Notes under the pieces: model-generated | The model's input: only the letters and a program-made list of their open reading frames with translations | Told to the model about the DNA's origin: nothing | Database searches by the model: none | Origin: Thiothrix nivea DSM 5205 | GTDB taxonomy: Bacteria > Pseudomonadota > Gammaproteobacteria > Thiotrichales > Thiotrichaceae | Assembly (NCBI RefSeq): GCF_000260135.1 | Contig: NZ_JH651384.1 | Location: forward strand, 3,952,693-4,016,692 | Direction: 5' to 3' | DNA: 64,000 bases | Translations under genes and position numbers: made by a program | In this document: piece after piece, positions 43,400 to 52,512 of the stretch | How the letters are laid out: each line of letters starts with the position of its first letter | Numbering within the stretch: the stretch's first letter is position 1

Positions 43400-43864
43400 T
43401 TATGACCGGTGTATGTAGTTTTCGGTACGTTCTTTCTGATCGCGCTTGATACGTTCAGCCTCATCGGCACTGACTTCGGCGCTTACTTCACCCTCAGCAG
43501 TGGCAATGTCATATTGACCCGCATCGGAAAGCGTGGATTTACCGCCATCAACGTTATTGCCAGCATCGGTATTTTCAGCGGCGAACTCGTGCTGCGCGTC
43601 CTGGAAACGGCGGGAGGCTTCGTAGTTGCCTTCGCCCTGAAGAGCGGTTTCCAGCTCCATGCCGTCAGCATCCAGATGCAGGCCGGTGACCATTTGTTCA
43701 GCTTCTTCCGTGCTGATGTCGTAACGTTCCTGTAACTTGCCGACCAGGGTTTCGATCCTGCCAGCGACTTCCAGCATGTCGTCGTCGGTTAGTTTGCCGA
43801 ATTTTTCACGTACCTTGCCTTTAACCTGATGCCAGTTGGCTTCGATGTAATTACTCATGTCCAT
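43400..43864 (-). CDS. CsbD domain protein with acidic C-terminal extension
   Basis: A 154-residue protein. Residues 1-62 are a CsbD/YjbJ domain ([40 protein letters not shown]). The remaining 90 residues are acidic and low-complexity with no recognised fold. CsbD proteins are abundant in stress and stationary phase. The next gene upstream encodes a single-domain CsbD of closely related sequence (FGKLTDDDM and VGKLQERY shared), so the two arose by duplication. Confidence 0.85.
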   Translation of the reverse strand: MDMSNYIEANWHQVKGKVREKFGKLTDDDMLEVAGRIETLVGKLQERYDISTEEAEQMVTGLHLDADGMELETALQGEGNYEASRRFQDAQHEFAAENTDAGNNVDGGKSTLSDAGQYDIATAEGEVSAEVSADEAERIKRDQKERTENYIHRS

Positions 43865-43887
43865 GATGTTTCTCCTTTCTTTTCAGA

Positions 43888-44079
43888 TTACAAATTCATG
43901 TCGTCAGCCATTTTTTGGGCTTCTTCGCGGGTGATGCCGTAGCGTTCCTGCAACTTGCCGACCAATACCTCGGCTTTGCCTTCGATTTCGGTCATGTCGT
44001 CGTCGGTCAGCTTGCCGAACTGCTCCTTGATCTTGCCTTTGAGCTGAGTCCAGTTACCTGCGATTTGATCCATGTTCAT
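43888..44079 (-). CDS. CsbD/YjbJ-family stress protein
   Basis: A 63-residue protein consisting of one CsbD domain ([20 protein letters not shown] through [17 protein letters not shown]). The ATG at 44079 has GGAGTATCACC upstream and overlaps the Rieske-glutamate synthase gene by 4 bases (ATGA), so it is translated from the same mRNA. CsbD proteins are among the most abundant general-stress proteins but have no known biochemical activity. Confidence 0.9.
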   Translation of the reverse strand: MNMDQIAGNWTQLKGKIKEQFGKLTDDDMTEIEGKAEVLVGKLQERYGITREEAQKMADDMNL

Positions 44080-45731
44080 GGTGATACTCCTTGTCTTGCG
44101 GTTGGTTGAGGATCGACTGCCCCGAACCCTGCGTAGGCGATGCCAGTCAGCAATGCCATGTCGCGGTTCCAGGTGGTCAAATCCCGTTTGGAAAAATCCT
44201 GTAATTGTGTGTGCCCGCAGGCACGCGCCATCACCTGCATCAGGTGGGTGCTGGTGCGGAAAAAGTTGTTCAGTTTCGCGGCACTCTTTTCTACCAGCAG
44301 GCGGCGGCGGAAATGGATGTCCTGGGTGGCGATGCCGACCGGGCACTTGTTGGTGTGGCAGGCACGCATCCCTAGGCAACCGATTGCTTGTAAAGCGGCA
44401 TTACCCAGCGCGATGGCGTCAGCGCCTAGTGCCAGTGCCTTGAGGAAATCGGGCGGCGTGCGCAAACCGCCGGTTACAACCAGGCTGACGGGGCGGTTGG
44501 CGTATTCGTCCAGATAACGCCGGGCGCGTGCCAGTGCCGGAATGGTCGGCACGGAAATGTGGTCGCGGAACAGCAGGGCGGATGCACCTGTGCCGCCGCC
44601 GCGCCCATCCAGAATGATGTAATCGACGCCGATTTTCAGGGCAGCTTCGATGTCTTCCTCGATATGCTGGGCAGATATTTTGACGCCGATGGGGATGCCG
44701 CTGGTGGCTTCACGCACTTCCTCGGCAAAGCGGCGGTAGTCATCCAGCGTTTCCAGATAGGGGATGCGCGCGGGTGAATACACGGCTTCGCCTTCTGCAA
44801 TGCCACGGATTTCCGCGATCCGTGCAGTGACCTTTGCGCCGGGCAGCAAGCCACCCGTACCGGTTTTGGTTGCCTGCCCCAGCTTGAAATGGAATGCCTG
44901 ACAGCGTTTCAACTTGTCCATGTTGAAACCGAAGCGGCCAGAAGCGTATTCGTAGAAATAGCGCGAATTGGCTTGCTGCTCTTCCGGCAACATGCCGCCT
45001 TCGCCGGAGCAGATACCGGTTCCGGCCATTTCCGCGCCTATCGCCAGCGCCAGTTTGGCTTCCTGGGAAAGCGCGCCGAAACTCATGTCGGTAACAAATA
45101 GGGGAATGTCCAGTGCCAACGGTTGTTGCGCCTGCTGGCCGATAACGGTTTGCGTACCAACTTCCGCATCGTCTTCCAGTGGGAACCGGTGCAGTTGGGC
45201 AGTCAGGAACTGGATGTCATCCCAGTGTGGCAATTTTTGTACAGGAACGCCCATCGAGGCGACTTCACCGTGATCATGTTTGTCGGGCTTATTCGTTTGT
45301 GCAAGCTGCTGAATGGCTTGTACGTGTGTTTCTTCTTCACCACCGTGAAAGTCTTGATATAAACCTTGATAATCGTCTCGCTTATAAGGTTGCGGATTTT
45401 GTTTTTCCCATTTGGTAATTTCCCTTTCATCCACCCAAACCTTATTATCTTCAATCCATGACCTAAATTTATGTAAAGACTCTTTGTTATTATATTCGCT
45501 GACGCCGCCTTTATAACGATAGTCCCAGCCATGTAAACTGCAAATTAGGTTGTCGCCATCAATATAACCGTCGGCCAATAATGCGCCACGGTGTTGGCAA
45601 CGGCCATATAAGACAGAAGCTTTTTGTTCATCCGGCCAGCGAATAACCACCAGATCGACATTACCGACCAAAGCATAGGCGGGTTTTCCTGGTTCCAATG
45701 TATTCCAGTTGGCGATAGCAATTTCAGACAT
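44076..45731 (-). CDS. Rieske-domain glutamate synthase-related FMN protein
   Basis: A 551-residue fusion. Residues 1-100 are a Rieske [2Fe-2S] domain with C45-x-H47 (GRCQHRGA) and C64-x2-H67 (ICSLHGWD). Residues about 140-551 are the glutamate-synthase (GltB alpha-subunit) FMN barrel, with [60 protein letters not shown] and the iron-sulfur cysteines of [15 protein letters not shown]. The amidotransferase domain of true GltB is missing. Probably an iron-sulfur flavoprotein oxidoreductase rather than a glutamate synthase. An intrinsic terminator sits 14 bases before its start codon. Confidence 0.85.
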   Translation of the reverse strand: MSEIAIANWNTLEPGKPAYALVGNVDLVVIRWPDEQKASVLYGRCQHRGALLADGYIDGDNLICSLHGWDYRYKGGVSEYNNKESLHKFRSWIEDNKVWVDEREITKWEKQNPQPYKRDDYQGLYQDFHGGEEETHVQAIQQLAQTNKPDKHDHGEVASMGVPVQKLPHWDDIQFLTAQLHRFPLEDDAEVGTQTVIGQQAQQPLALDIPLFVTDMSFGALSQEAKLALAIGAEMAGTGICSGEGGMLPEEQQANSRYFYEYASGRFGFNMDKLKRCQAFHFKLGQATKTGTGGLLPGAKVTARIAEIRGIAEGEAVYSPARIPYLETLDDYRRFAEEVREATSGIPIGVKISAQHIEEDIEAALKIGVDYIILDGRGGGTGASALLFRDHISVPTIPALARARRYLDEYANRPVSLVVTGGLRTPPDFLKALALGADAIALGNAALQAIGCLGMRACHTNKCPVGIATQDIHFRRRLLVEKSAAKLNNFFRTSTHLMQVMARACGHTQLQDFSKRDLTTWNRDMALLTGIAYAGFGAVDPQPTARQGVSP

Positions 45732-45744
45732 GGCTGATACCTGT

Positions 45745-45804
45745 AATAAAAAAGGAGGGTCGCCCGATCTTGATAGCGAGTGTGTCATGGGGCTGGGCGA
45801 CCCT
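45745..45804 (-). terminator. Intrinsic terminator just before the Rieske-glutamate synthase gene
   Basis: Read on the minus strand, AGGGTCGCCC (45804-45795) pairs perfectly with GGGCGACCCT (45765-45756) across a 29-base loop, then a run of T (TTTTTTATT) follows. It ends transcription of the upstream lipoprotein gene. The Rieske-GltB start codon follows only 14 bases after the T run, so that gene depends on readthrough or on a promoter inside the loop. Confidence 0.8.
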
Positions 45805-45875
45805 CAGTAGCTCTAACAGGACTTACTTGTTAAACATTCAGTAGATGTTGGGGAGTCATGGGGTTAGAGAAGAAA

Positions 45876-46406
45876 TCATTGTTTCAATTCCTGCTTGGCT
45901 TCCTGCTGCTCCTCACGTGCCTTACCGGCGACGCTTTCTGCTGTGTCGGCGACGGCATCAGCAGTAGCGGCTTTGGCCTTGCTGGCGGAATCAGCCACGG
46001 CATCAGCGGCTTGGCCGACTGCCTCCTTGGTTTCCTGGGCGGCGTCCTGTGCCATGGCTTTGGCATCCTGCGCGGCGTCTTTCACATCTTCCTTGATGTT
46101 AGCCAGGCCAGCGGCAGCGGAATTGGCAGCGGCTGAAGCAGCATTACCGGCAGCGGCAGCCGTTGAGGAAATGGCTTCGCCTGCTGAATCTACAGCATTA
46201 CCCGCAGCATCTTTGGCTTGTTCCATTTGTTGGGAAGCTTGGTTGCTTTGTATTTCAGCCGCTCTATCAGCCGAAATTTCAGCTTGCTGGGCGGCGCGAT
46301 CCGCCTCATTGGTGCTGGCAGAAGGTTTTGGTTCCTGTTTATCACCGCTACAGGCGACTAAAGCTGCGGATGTCAGAAAAACCAGAGTTGCGCTCTTGAT
46401 ATTCAT
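45876..46406 (-). CDS. Alanine-rich lipoprotein with amphipathic repeats
   Basis: A 176-residue predicted lipoprotein. The signal peptide ends in a lipobox (AALVAC, Cys at about 19). The mature part is a long Ala/Asp/Lys/Glu-rich amphipathic helix with repeats of the form D-A-x-x-x-A-x-D-A-A, reminiscent of LEA-like or apolipoprotein-like proteins. The second ATG (46406) has AAGGA at better spacing than the first. It probably lies in the periplasm attached to a membrane. It is transcribed as a unit ended by the terminator at 45745-45804. Confidence 0.8.
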   Translation of the reverse strand: MNIKSATLVFLTSAALVACSGDKQEPKPSASTNEADRAAQQAEISADRAAEIQSNQASQQMEQAKDAAGNAVDSAGEAISSTAAAAGNAASAAANSAAAGLANIKEDVKDAAQDAKAMAQDAAQETKEAVGQAADAVADSASKAKAATADAVADTAESVAGKAREEQQEAKQELKQ

Positions 46407-46456
46407 AATCATAATCCTTTTAATTACTATTTTTAATTAAGGTGTCGCTCTTTAAA

Positions 46457-46618
46457 TCAAGGGACGCGGCGTCCGGTAATAAAAAAGATGATGGATAATA
46501 CCAATCCAACAACAAACAGAATCCAGGCTATATTAACAGCAGTTCCAGCAATGCCGGAAAAACCCAATACCGCAGCAATCAGTGCGATAATTAAAAATGT
46601 GACAGACCAGTTAATCAT
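46457..46618 (-). CDS. DUF1328 (YtjA-like) small membrane protein
   Basis: A 53-residue protein found by direct translation. It starts [19 protein letters not shown], continues [20 protein letters not shown] and ends ITGRRVP, the complete DUF1328/YtjA pattern of two TM helices. AAGGAGAAAATATC precedes the ATG. It is 50 bases upstream of the Ala-rich lipoprotein gene in the same direction. Such proteins are commonly found among general-stress genes; function unknown. Confidence 0.92.
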   Translation of the reverse strand: MINWSVTFLIIALIAAVLGFSGIAGTAVNIAWILFVVGLVLSIIFFITGRRVP

Positions 46619-46740
46619 GATATTTTCTCCTTGCAATCAGTTGTTGAATGACACTCTAATCCAACGGATGCATAGAAATCAAATACAGTACAATATATGT
46701 ATATATATATTTAAAATACTTTAAAAATTCATGTGAAAAG

Positions 46741-46758
46741 TTGTACATATGGTTACAA
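46741..46758. promoter_or_regulatory. TTGTA-N8-TACAA dyad, possible Crp/Fnr site
   Basis: TTGTA and TACAA face each other across eight bases in the A+T-rich 211-bp stretch between the Crp/Fnr gene and DUF1328. It sits about 125 bp upstream of the first small stress gene. The half-sites resemble but do not match Fnr (TTGAT) sites and the spacing is wider, so binding by the adjacent regulator is only a guess. Confidence 0.35.
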
Positions 46759-46829
46759 ATGTATCGTAAGTGCCACACTTCCCGTGAAAATGTGGCAAAT
46801 TGCGGCAATATTTTGTACTAATTTTTTGG

Positions 46830-47582
46830 CTATTGGGGGAACCAGGAGGTGTCAATCTCAAAATAACGGTCGCGGAAGCCGATCATTTCCTTGAGCTTGT
46901 CAATTTCGTGCAGGATGACTTCCCTATGTTGGCAGGTGCAATAGCCTTCAAACGCCAGTTGGGTCATGGCGTTGCTGACCGAGACATTGGTCAGGCCGAT
47001 GGCATCGCCAATCACGTCCTGGGTGAGCGGCATTTCAAACCTCCCCAGCACGCCGTCGGGGGAGTGGATACGCAGGCGGGCGTGCATTTCCAGCAGAAAA
47101 TGGGCGACCTTGTGCGGCGCGGACGACCTGCCCATGATCTTGATGCGGTCATGTAACACCACTTGCTTAAGGACGCCGAGGCTGAACAACAGCGCGGTCA
47201 ATCGGGGGGAGTTGATGAAAATGTCATCTAGTTTACTTTTGGGGAAAGGGCATAAGACCGTTTTGGTGACGGTCATCATTTCACCATCGGCAGCCTTCAT
47301 CGCCACATCCGTCAGGCCCACGATGTCGCCTGGGTAATGGATGCGTATAACCCGGCGGCGTTTTTCCTCCAGCTCCTCGAAGCGGTATACCCAGCCGGAT
47401 TTTACCACAAACAGGTGGGTGGGGTCGTCGCTGAAGCGCAGTCGGGTGCGGGGGCGGTAGGTGACTTCATCCGTTTCCAGTTCGCGCAGCAACTGCTCGT
47501 CCTGGGAGGTGAGGGGGATGTAGTGGCGCATCCGCTCGATCAGGCAACTGGTGGGTTGTCTTTCCTGTTGGCTCATACACAC
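46830..47582 (-). CDS. Crp/Fnr-family transcriptional regulator
   Basis: A 250-residue regulator with an N-terminal cyclic-nucleotide-binding-like jelly roll (about 25-145) and a C-terminal winged helix (FEMPLTQDVIGDAIGLTNVS and VSNAMTQLAFEGY). It lacks the N-terminal Cys cluster of Fnr, and the cAMP-binding signature of Crp is not clear. It heads the long minus-strand block of small stress and envelope genes and may control them. The 138-bp region upstream is shared with the divergent DUF2254 gene. Confidence 0.88.
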   Translation of the reverse strand: MCMSQQERQPTSCLIERMRHYIPLTSQDEQLLRELETDEVTYRPRTRLRFSDDPTHLFVVKSGWVYRFEELEEKRRRVIRIHYPGDIVGLTDVAMKAADGEMMTVTKTVLCPFPKSKLDDIFINSPRLTALLFSLGVLKQVVLHDRIKIMGRSSAPHKVAHFLLEMHARLRIHSPDGVLGRFEMPLTQDVIGDAIGLTNVSVSNAMTQLAFEGYCTCQHREVILHEIDKLKEMIGFRDRYFEIDTSWFPQ

Positions 47583-47754
47583 TCCTGAAGGTCATTGTTT
47601 TGCGGTTATATATAGCGAAATATTTACAGTGATGCCAAAGATTTAAAATTTTTTAAAAACAAGCCACTTAAGGGTAAATTTTGTCCGGGTTATTTGGGGC
47701 TATGCGGTATCCAGCCTACACTTGAAAACCAACCCCACAAGCTTGGAGATTTCA

Positions 47755-49080
47755 TTGAAAACCCGCATTTTGCACCTGCTTGAGCTGCTGACTGTCAATT
47801 TCTGGATGATTCCGCTGCTGTTTCTGCTGATGGCGGCAGTGCTGGCGTTTGCGAACATCTATCTCGACCGCGCCTTGTTTTCCGGTTGGGGCGCAGCGTT
47901 GCCATTCCCGTTCTATTTCAAGGATGCGGATAACTTCCGGTCGCTGCTCAGCCTGACCGCAAGCTCGATGCTGAGCGTGACCGGGGTGGCGTTTTCCATC
48001 ACCATTGCTTCCCTGACGCTGGCCTCGCAGCAGTTCGGCCCGCGCCTGCTGCGCAATTTCATGAAAACCCAGTTCAACCAGGTGGTGATGGGCTTTTTCA
48101 TCGGCACTTTCCTGTATTGCGTGTTGCTGCTGCAATTCAGCAGCAGGCTGGAGGAAACCGACCTGACGCCGGTGATTTCGCTGGCCACGCTGTTGGTGCT
48201 GATCATTACCGACCTGTTGCTGCTGGTGTTTTTCTTTCATCACACCGCCATGTCGATCCAGGCCAACACCATCATCAGCGAAGTGCACAAAGAGCTGTCG
48301 GAACGGCTGGAAACCCTATTTCCGCAACTGGCCGATAACAGCGAAACAATCCCCGCCGCTGCGTTGCAGGCAGAGGATCAGGAACGTTTTGAACGGGAAG
48401 GCCATGCCGTGCAGGCGCAGCATTCCGGCTATTTGCAGGCAATTGATGTGACCGGGCTGCAACATTACATCACGGAACATGATATGGCGTTGAAACTGGT
48501 GTTTCGTCCCGGTGATTTTCTGATGCAGGGCAGTTGCCTTGGCTGGTGTCTGGGGCAGGGCGCTGAGGATGAAGACGCCCGCTCAACCATCAACCGCTAC
48601 CTGATTGTCGGCGACACCCGTACCGCCGAGCAGGATGCCGAATTTGCCGTGCGCCAACTGGTGGAAATCGCGGTGCGGGCAATGTCGCCGGGCATCAATG
48701 ACCCGTTTACCGCCATCACCTGTATCGACCGGTTGGGCAACGCGCTGGCTTTCCTGCTGAACCGGCAGTTTCCGGCAGAACAACATTTCGATGAAAACGC
48801 CCGTTTACGCCTGCAACTCAAGCCTTTCACGTTTGCAGGCATTCTGGGGGCGGCCTTCAACCAGATTCGCCAGAACACCGCTTTCCACGTCGCCGTCATC
48901 ATCAGCCTGCTGGAAACCCTGCAAGGGCTGGCGGCGCAGGCGCGGACGCCGGAGCAGCGGCAAGCCATCCGGGAGCAAGCCGATGCCATCCATGTCGCCT
49001 GTCAGGATGAGGTCAAGGCGCACGCGGATCTGGAAGACATCAAGCTGCGTTACCAGGCGGTTTTGCATGTTCTGGAGTAG
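47755..49080 (+). CDS. DUF2254-family membrane protein
   Basis: A 441-residue protein with four N-terminal TM segments (about 15-40, 60-85, 105-125, 135-158) and a soluble C-terminal half. LSLTASSMLSVTGVAFSITI and ASQQFGPRLLRNFMKTQFNQ are the DUF2254 hallmarks, and AVRQLVEIAVRAMSPGINDP is the conserved C-terminal block. I favour the TTG at 47755 with TTGGAG upstream; another TTG 33 bases earlier lacks this. Function unknown. Confidence 0.85.
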   Translation: MKTRILHLLELLTVNFWMIPLLFLLMAAVLAFANIYLDRALFSGWGAALPFPFYFKDADNFRSLLSLTASSMLSVTGVAFSITIASLTLASQQFGPRLLRNFMKTQFNQVVMGFFIGTFLYCVLLLQFSSRLEETDLTPVISLATLLVLIITDLLLLVFFFHHTAMSIQANTIISEVHKELSERLETLFPQLADNSETIPAAALQAEDQERFEREGHAVQAQHSGYLQAIDVTGLQHYITEHDMALKLVFRPGDFLMQGSCLGWCLGQGAEDEDARSTINRYLIVGDTRTAEQDAEFAVRQLVEIAVRAMSPGINDPFTAITCIDRLGNALAFLLNRQFPAEQHFDENARLRLQLKPFTFAGILGAAFNQIRQNTAFHVAVIISLLETLQGLAAQARTPEQRQAIREQADAIHVACQDEVKAHADLEDIKLRYQAVLHVLE

Positions 49081-49098
49081 TTGTCGGGGTTACACCGT

Positions 49099-49139
49099 AA
49101 AAAAGCAGGACTGGCTCCGATTATGGAAACCAGCCCTGC
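49099..49139 (-). terminator. Intrinsic terminator of the di-haem cytochrome gene
   Basis: On the minus strand GCAGGGCTGG pairs with CCAGTCCTGC (one mismatch) and is followed by TTTTTT. It lies 27 bases past the stop of the cytochrome gene and, on the plus strand, just after DUF2254, so it may serve both. Confidence 0.75.
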
Positions 49140-49165
49140 CCCATGCATTTAGGGGTGGATGATGC

Positions 49166-51013
49166 TTAGTCAGCCGTGCGGCTACGCAGGTATTCGGTTA
49201 ATGCTTCACGTCCAAGGCTGCCATCACCACCACCGAGGTATGGCCCCAGTTGTGGTTCAGCCATTGCGCTCAGCCCAGGGAAATAGAAGGGGTGTGGGGC
49301 GTCAGCGCCACGTGCCGGGTCAAGCAGTTTACCCAGACCTTCCGCTGCATCCTTGCCTGCCACGGAACCGTCGTGCAGGAATTCATCCTTGGCATCCAGC
49401 CCCAGTAGCAGGGGTTTTGCATAGCCCGGTTTGTTTCCCGGTGCATCCTTGGGTTCGCCACGGATACTGGCGTCCAGCACCACCACTGACAAATCGTAAT
49501 CCGTAGCCGGGCCAGCCAGGGTCTTCTGGATGTTGGTGATGCCTTTGTCAGAACGGTCTAGCAGCGTCAACAGGTTGTTGCTGTAGGGCCGGTACAGTTG
49601 CTCCATGGGGCGGACGAAGTTTTCCACCGGTTTATCAGGAGCGGTATGGCAAGCGATACAGTTTGCGCCACCGGCAGTACGCGGCAGCATAAAGATTTGT
49701 TCGCCCAATGCCACTTTTTCCGGATTAAGGCCGTCAGGCGCAGCCGGTGACTTCAATTGGTCGGTGTAAGCGTGCAATGCCTGCAATTTTGTGTCATCGA
49801 CGCGCCGACCTACCGGGCCGGTGGGTGAACCGACAGCAATACCGGTCGTGCTGGCCTGCACAAAGGGCGTGATGTTGTCGGAGCTGATGGCATCCGGAAT
49901 GACATTGGTCGCCCGCAAGACGCTTTCATAACGGTTGGCGATTTCATCCCCCACCGGCCCGGCCAGGAAGTTCAGGAAACCCCGGCCTTCCGTGGTCAGC
50001 AGGCTGGTCGGGTCAAGCGCCACGGTATAGACCAGGTTATTGAAATCATCCAGCTTTTCAAACGCGCCGCTGCCGCCCCATGGCGCTGACAGATCGGTGC
50101 GGAAGAAGGGTGGGATGTAAGTGGCGTTGCCTATGCCATCCGGGGTGGCGTCAAATGAAGTGACGGGGTAATGGCGCAAGCCGTGCGTATTCGTCCCCGT
50201 CAAATAGCGGCGGGCGGCGGCAGTTTGGTCGGCAATGGAATCGGTGCTTTTGATGCCTTCAGTACTATCGTTGCGGCCCAGGGTGGCGTTGCCCAGGGCA
50301 TCATAAGACAGTTGCAGGAATGGCAGGTAGGCCAGCGGATTGTCAGCAGCGGCGAAGATTGAGCCAATATCAAGGTTCTCGGCGATGACGCCATCCTTTT
50401 GTTTACCAACTGAACCCGGCCCGGCAAACCCGGCAGGCACGATGGAATTGTCGGTCGCCGCATGGCACAGGGAACAGGAAACGCCCATGCGGTCGCCCAC
50501 CAGCGGGTTGAATACGCTATCGGATTTGAAACTGGCGTCACTGCCTAAAGGTTTGCGATTGCCTTCAGCATCAAACGGCACAACCCCGATGACAGCGCCC
50601 TCATTGATCAGGGCAAGGGTAACGGCTGGGTTGCCCAATACGGTGTCCTTGGGTGGAGTACCTGCCTTGACCTGCTCAAGGGCGTCCAGTAAAGCCTTGG
50701 CGGTTCCGGGTGATAAGGCTTCGACATTGACATTCAGCCCCAGTGACAAGGCATCCAGAGGCGTCACCTGCGCTTGCGCTAACCCCTGGGGTAGACGCAT
50801 GGCGTCTGTCCAGAAACGTTCGTTGCCAAATGTTTCAAAGCTGAATACGGATTTCCCCAGTTTCAGCGTGTCTTCTGTCGTGGCGGTTGGCGTCGATGTG
50901 TCTGTACTGGACGTGGCAGGGCCATCGTTGTCATTGCAACCTGCCAGCGCGGCAGCCAGCAGGATACTGACGCTGCCGATACGGGGGTAACGGGTTTGGG
51001 TTGGGCTATTCAT
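49166..51013 (-). CDS. Di-haem cytochrome c lipoprotein, MauG/CcpA-like
   Basis: A 615-residue predicted lipoprotein (lipobox ALAGC, Cys26) with two haem c motifs: CSLCH near residue 180 and CIACH near residue 453. The layout (two widely separated CxxCH motifs, with LGEQIFMLPRTAGGANCIAC and a C-terminal FLHDGSVAGKDAAEGL block) resembles the di-haem cytochrome c peroxidase/MauG superfamily, but it is almost twice the size of typical CcpA. It may be a periplasmic oxidase or peroxidase. It has its own terminator and no obvious redox partner nearby. Confidence 0.82.
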   Translation of the reverse strand: MNSPTQTRYPRIGSVSILLAAALAGCNDNDGPATSSTDTSTPTATTEDTLKLGKSVFSFETFGNERFWTDAMRLPQGLAQAQVTPLDALSLGLNVNVEALSPGTAKALLDALEQVKAGTPPKDTVLGNPAVTLALINEGAVIGVVPFDAEGNRKPLGSDASFKSDSVFNPLVGDRMGVSCSLCHAATDNSIVPAGFAGPGSVGKQKDGVIAENLDIGSIFAAADNPLAYLPFLQLSYDALGNATLGRNDSTEGIKSTDSIADQTAAARRYLTGTNTHGLRHYPVTSFDATPDGIGNATYIPPFFRTDLSAPWGGSGAFEKLDDFNNLVYTVALDPTSLLTTEGRGFLNFLAGPVGDEIANRYESVLRATNVIPDAISSDNITPFVQASTTGIAVGSPTGPVGRRVDDTKLQALHAYTDQLKSPAAPDGLNPEKVALGEQIFMLPRTAGGANCIACHTAPDKPVENFVRPMEQLYRPYSNNLLTLLDRSDKGITNIQKTLAGPATDYDLSVVVLDASIRGEPKDAPGNKPGYAKPLLLGLDAKDEFLHDGSVAGKDAAEGLGKLLDPARGADAPHPFYFPGLSAMAEPQLGPYLGGGDGSLGREALTEYLRSRTAD

Positions 51014-51139
51014 GTTTGGCTCTCCAGTTTGTCTTGGCGCATATTGGAGGTAACTGCCTTTTCGTTGCGCAGCACCTTCCCTTTACATACGGGTCGTTAC
51101 CGATAACTGGATTGCCATCCGCTCAATTTTTTTCAGATT

Positions 51140-51757
51140 TCACAAGGTTGAGTAACTTACACCCAATGAATAGAGGTCAGTATCTGTCTCATAGGCAGAA
51201 TCAGAGCCGATATTGAACATGTGTTCCCATTCGCCACGCAGGAACAGGTTACTGTTCAACTGGTATTGCGCCCCACCGCCTAGCAGGGTGCTGGTGCCGC
51301 TTTCGGCGGACTGGGTACTGCTGGCTCCAGAAGTCTTGTTGTTTTTCTGATCCCAGGCAATTACGCCAGCCTTGCCGAATGCTTCGATCTGAGAGGTTAG
51401 CGGCACATAGCCGACCCCGGCGATGGCGGTGCCGGTGGCGCTGCTGTCCAGTTTGGCGGGGATGCCGCCAGCCGTGCCGTCCATGTTGACGCTGCCCAAG
51501 TCGTAATAGCCGAGTTCCGCGCCCAGCATGGGGTTGAAACGGATGCCACCAAACGCTTTCCAGGCCAAATCGCCTTCATCACAACTGCCCTCGAAAAACG
51601 GGTCATTGCAACTGTCGGACTGCTGGGAGCCGCCAATACTGGAACCGACATACATTTTGGGGCCGGTGCTGAAGTCGCTGCCCAGCATCATGGATTCCCC
51701 CGCCTGCGCCATGCTGGTTAGCCCCAGCAGCAGGCACAGCGCCAGTCTGTTATTCAT
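51140..51757 (-). CDS. Outer-membrane beta-barrel protein (paralogue 3 of 3)
   Basis: A 205-residue protein with a signal peptide (1-19, ending AQA) and an OmpA/OmpW-like eight-stranded barrel pattern. Blocks MYVGSSIGGSQQSDSCNDPF, AWKAFGGIRFNPMLGAELGY and YDLGSV are followed by LLGGGAQYQLNSNLFLRGEW and a C-terminal aromatic-ended strand (YSLGVSYSTL). A Cys pair (CNDPFFEGSC) in the first loop recurs in its neighbours. It is the last of three tandem paralogues. Function unknown; a small porin-like or adhesion role is possible. Confidence 0.78.
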   Translation of the reverse strand: MNNRLALCLLLGLTSMAQAGESMMLGSDFSTGPKMYVGSSIGGSQQSDSCNDPFFEGSCDEGDLAWKAFGGIRFNPMLGAELGYYDLGSVNMDGTAGGIPAKLDSSATGTAIAGVGYVPLTSQIEAFGKAGVIAWDQKNNKTSGASSTQSAESGTSTLLGGGAQYQLNSNLFLRGEWEHMFNIGSDSAYETDTDLYSLGVSYSTL

Positions 51758-51772
51758 GCCTGTATCCTGCCC

Positions 51773-52465
51773 TTAAAATGTGGAGAAAACCGCACCAATA
51801 CTGTACATGCCTGCATCTGATTCGTAGGATGTGTCTGAAGCCGTACCAAAGACATGCTCGTATTCCCCCCGTACAGAGAGGTTGTCGCTGACTTTGTACT
51901 GCGCGCCGCCGCCTAGCAGCAAGCCCACGCCACTATTGGATGTTTCTATATTCAGGTCGGTGTCTTGTAGCACTTCACGTTTGCCGTTCTGTTTCCAGAA
52001 AGCCGCACCTGCCTTGCCCAGCAGTTCGGTGCGTGGTGCGACCGGTACGTAACCCACCCCGGCCAGGTAACTGGCGGACAGGTCACTGCTGAAATTGGCG
52101 TCAAAAATGTCGGCGCGCCCGGCTTTGCCATCGGCGGTGCTTGCGCCAAAATCAAGGTAACCAGCTTCCACGCCCAATGTAGGCAGGGAGGAAGATGGCA
52201 TCACTCCGGTAGGTGTGGCCACAAGACCGTTGCCTTGGGGCGTAACCCGCGAACCGACAAATACCTTGTAGCCACCGGCTGAGTCGTCGCAGTTGCTGGA
52301 AGCATTGGCGGCGGAACATGCCCCTTCCTGGTTGGCCATGCCAGCACTTGCGCCACCGTAGAGTGAAACGTTGGAAGGAACGCCATAGCCTTCCATCCCG
52401 CCTGCATTGGCGACGTTCGCCAATAGCGCCAATCCTGCCAGTGAGCAGGAAATCATGGTTTTCAT
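51773..52465 (-). CDS. Outer-membrane beta-barrel protein (paralogue 2 of 3)
   Basis: A 230-residue protein with a signal peptide (1-21, ending ANA) and the same barrel architecture: GGASAGMANQEGACSAANAS (Cys-bearing first loop), VEAGYLDFGAS, LAGVGYVPVAPRTELLGKAG, LLLGGGAQYKVSDNLSVRGE and a final AVFSTF strand. It lies 15 bases upstream of paralogue 3. The C-terminal Phe is typical of proteins inserted by the Bam complex, whose BamD subunit is encoded 0.8 kb away. Confidence 0.78.
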   Translation of the reverse strand: MKTMISCSLAGLALLANVANAGGMEGYGVPSNVSLYGGASAGMANQEGACSAANASSNCDDSAGGYKVFVGSRVTPQGNGLVATPTGVMPSSSLPTLGVEAGYLDFGASTADGKAGRADIFDANFSSDLSASYLAGVGYVPVAPRTELLGKAGAAFWKQNGKREVLQDTDLNIETSNSGVGLLLGGGAQYKVSDNLSVRGEYEHVFGTASDTSYESDAGMYSIGAVFSTF

Positions 52466-52512
52466 ACAAGCCCCTTTTTGTATGACGCCCCGTCATGCGG
52501 AGCGCTGGTTAT

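Noticed and set aside
46782-46809. TGCCACA/TGTGGCA hairpin after the Crp/Fnr gene
   Set aside because: Neither strand has a T run next to it, so a terminator call is not supported. It may be only a chance dyad.
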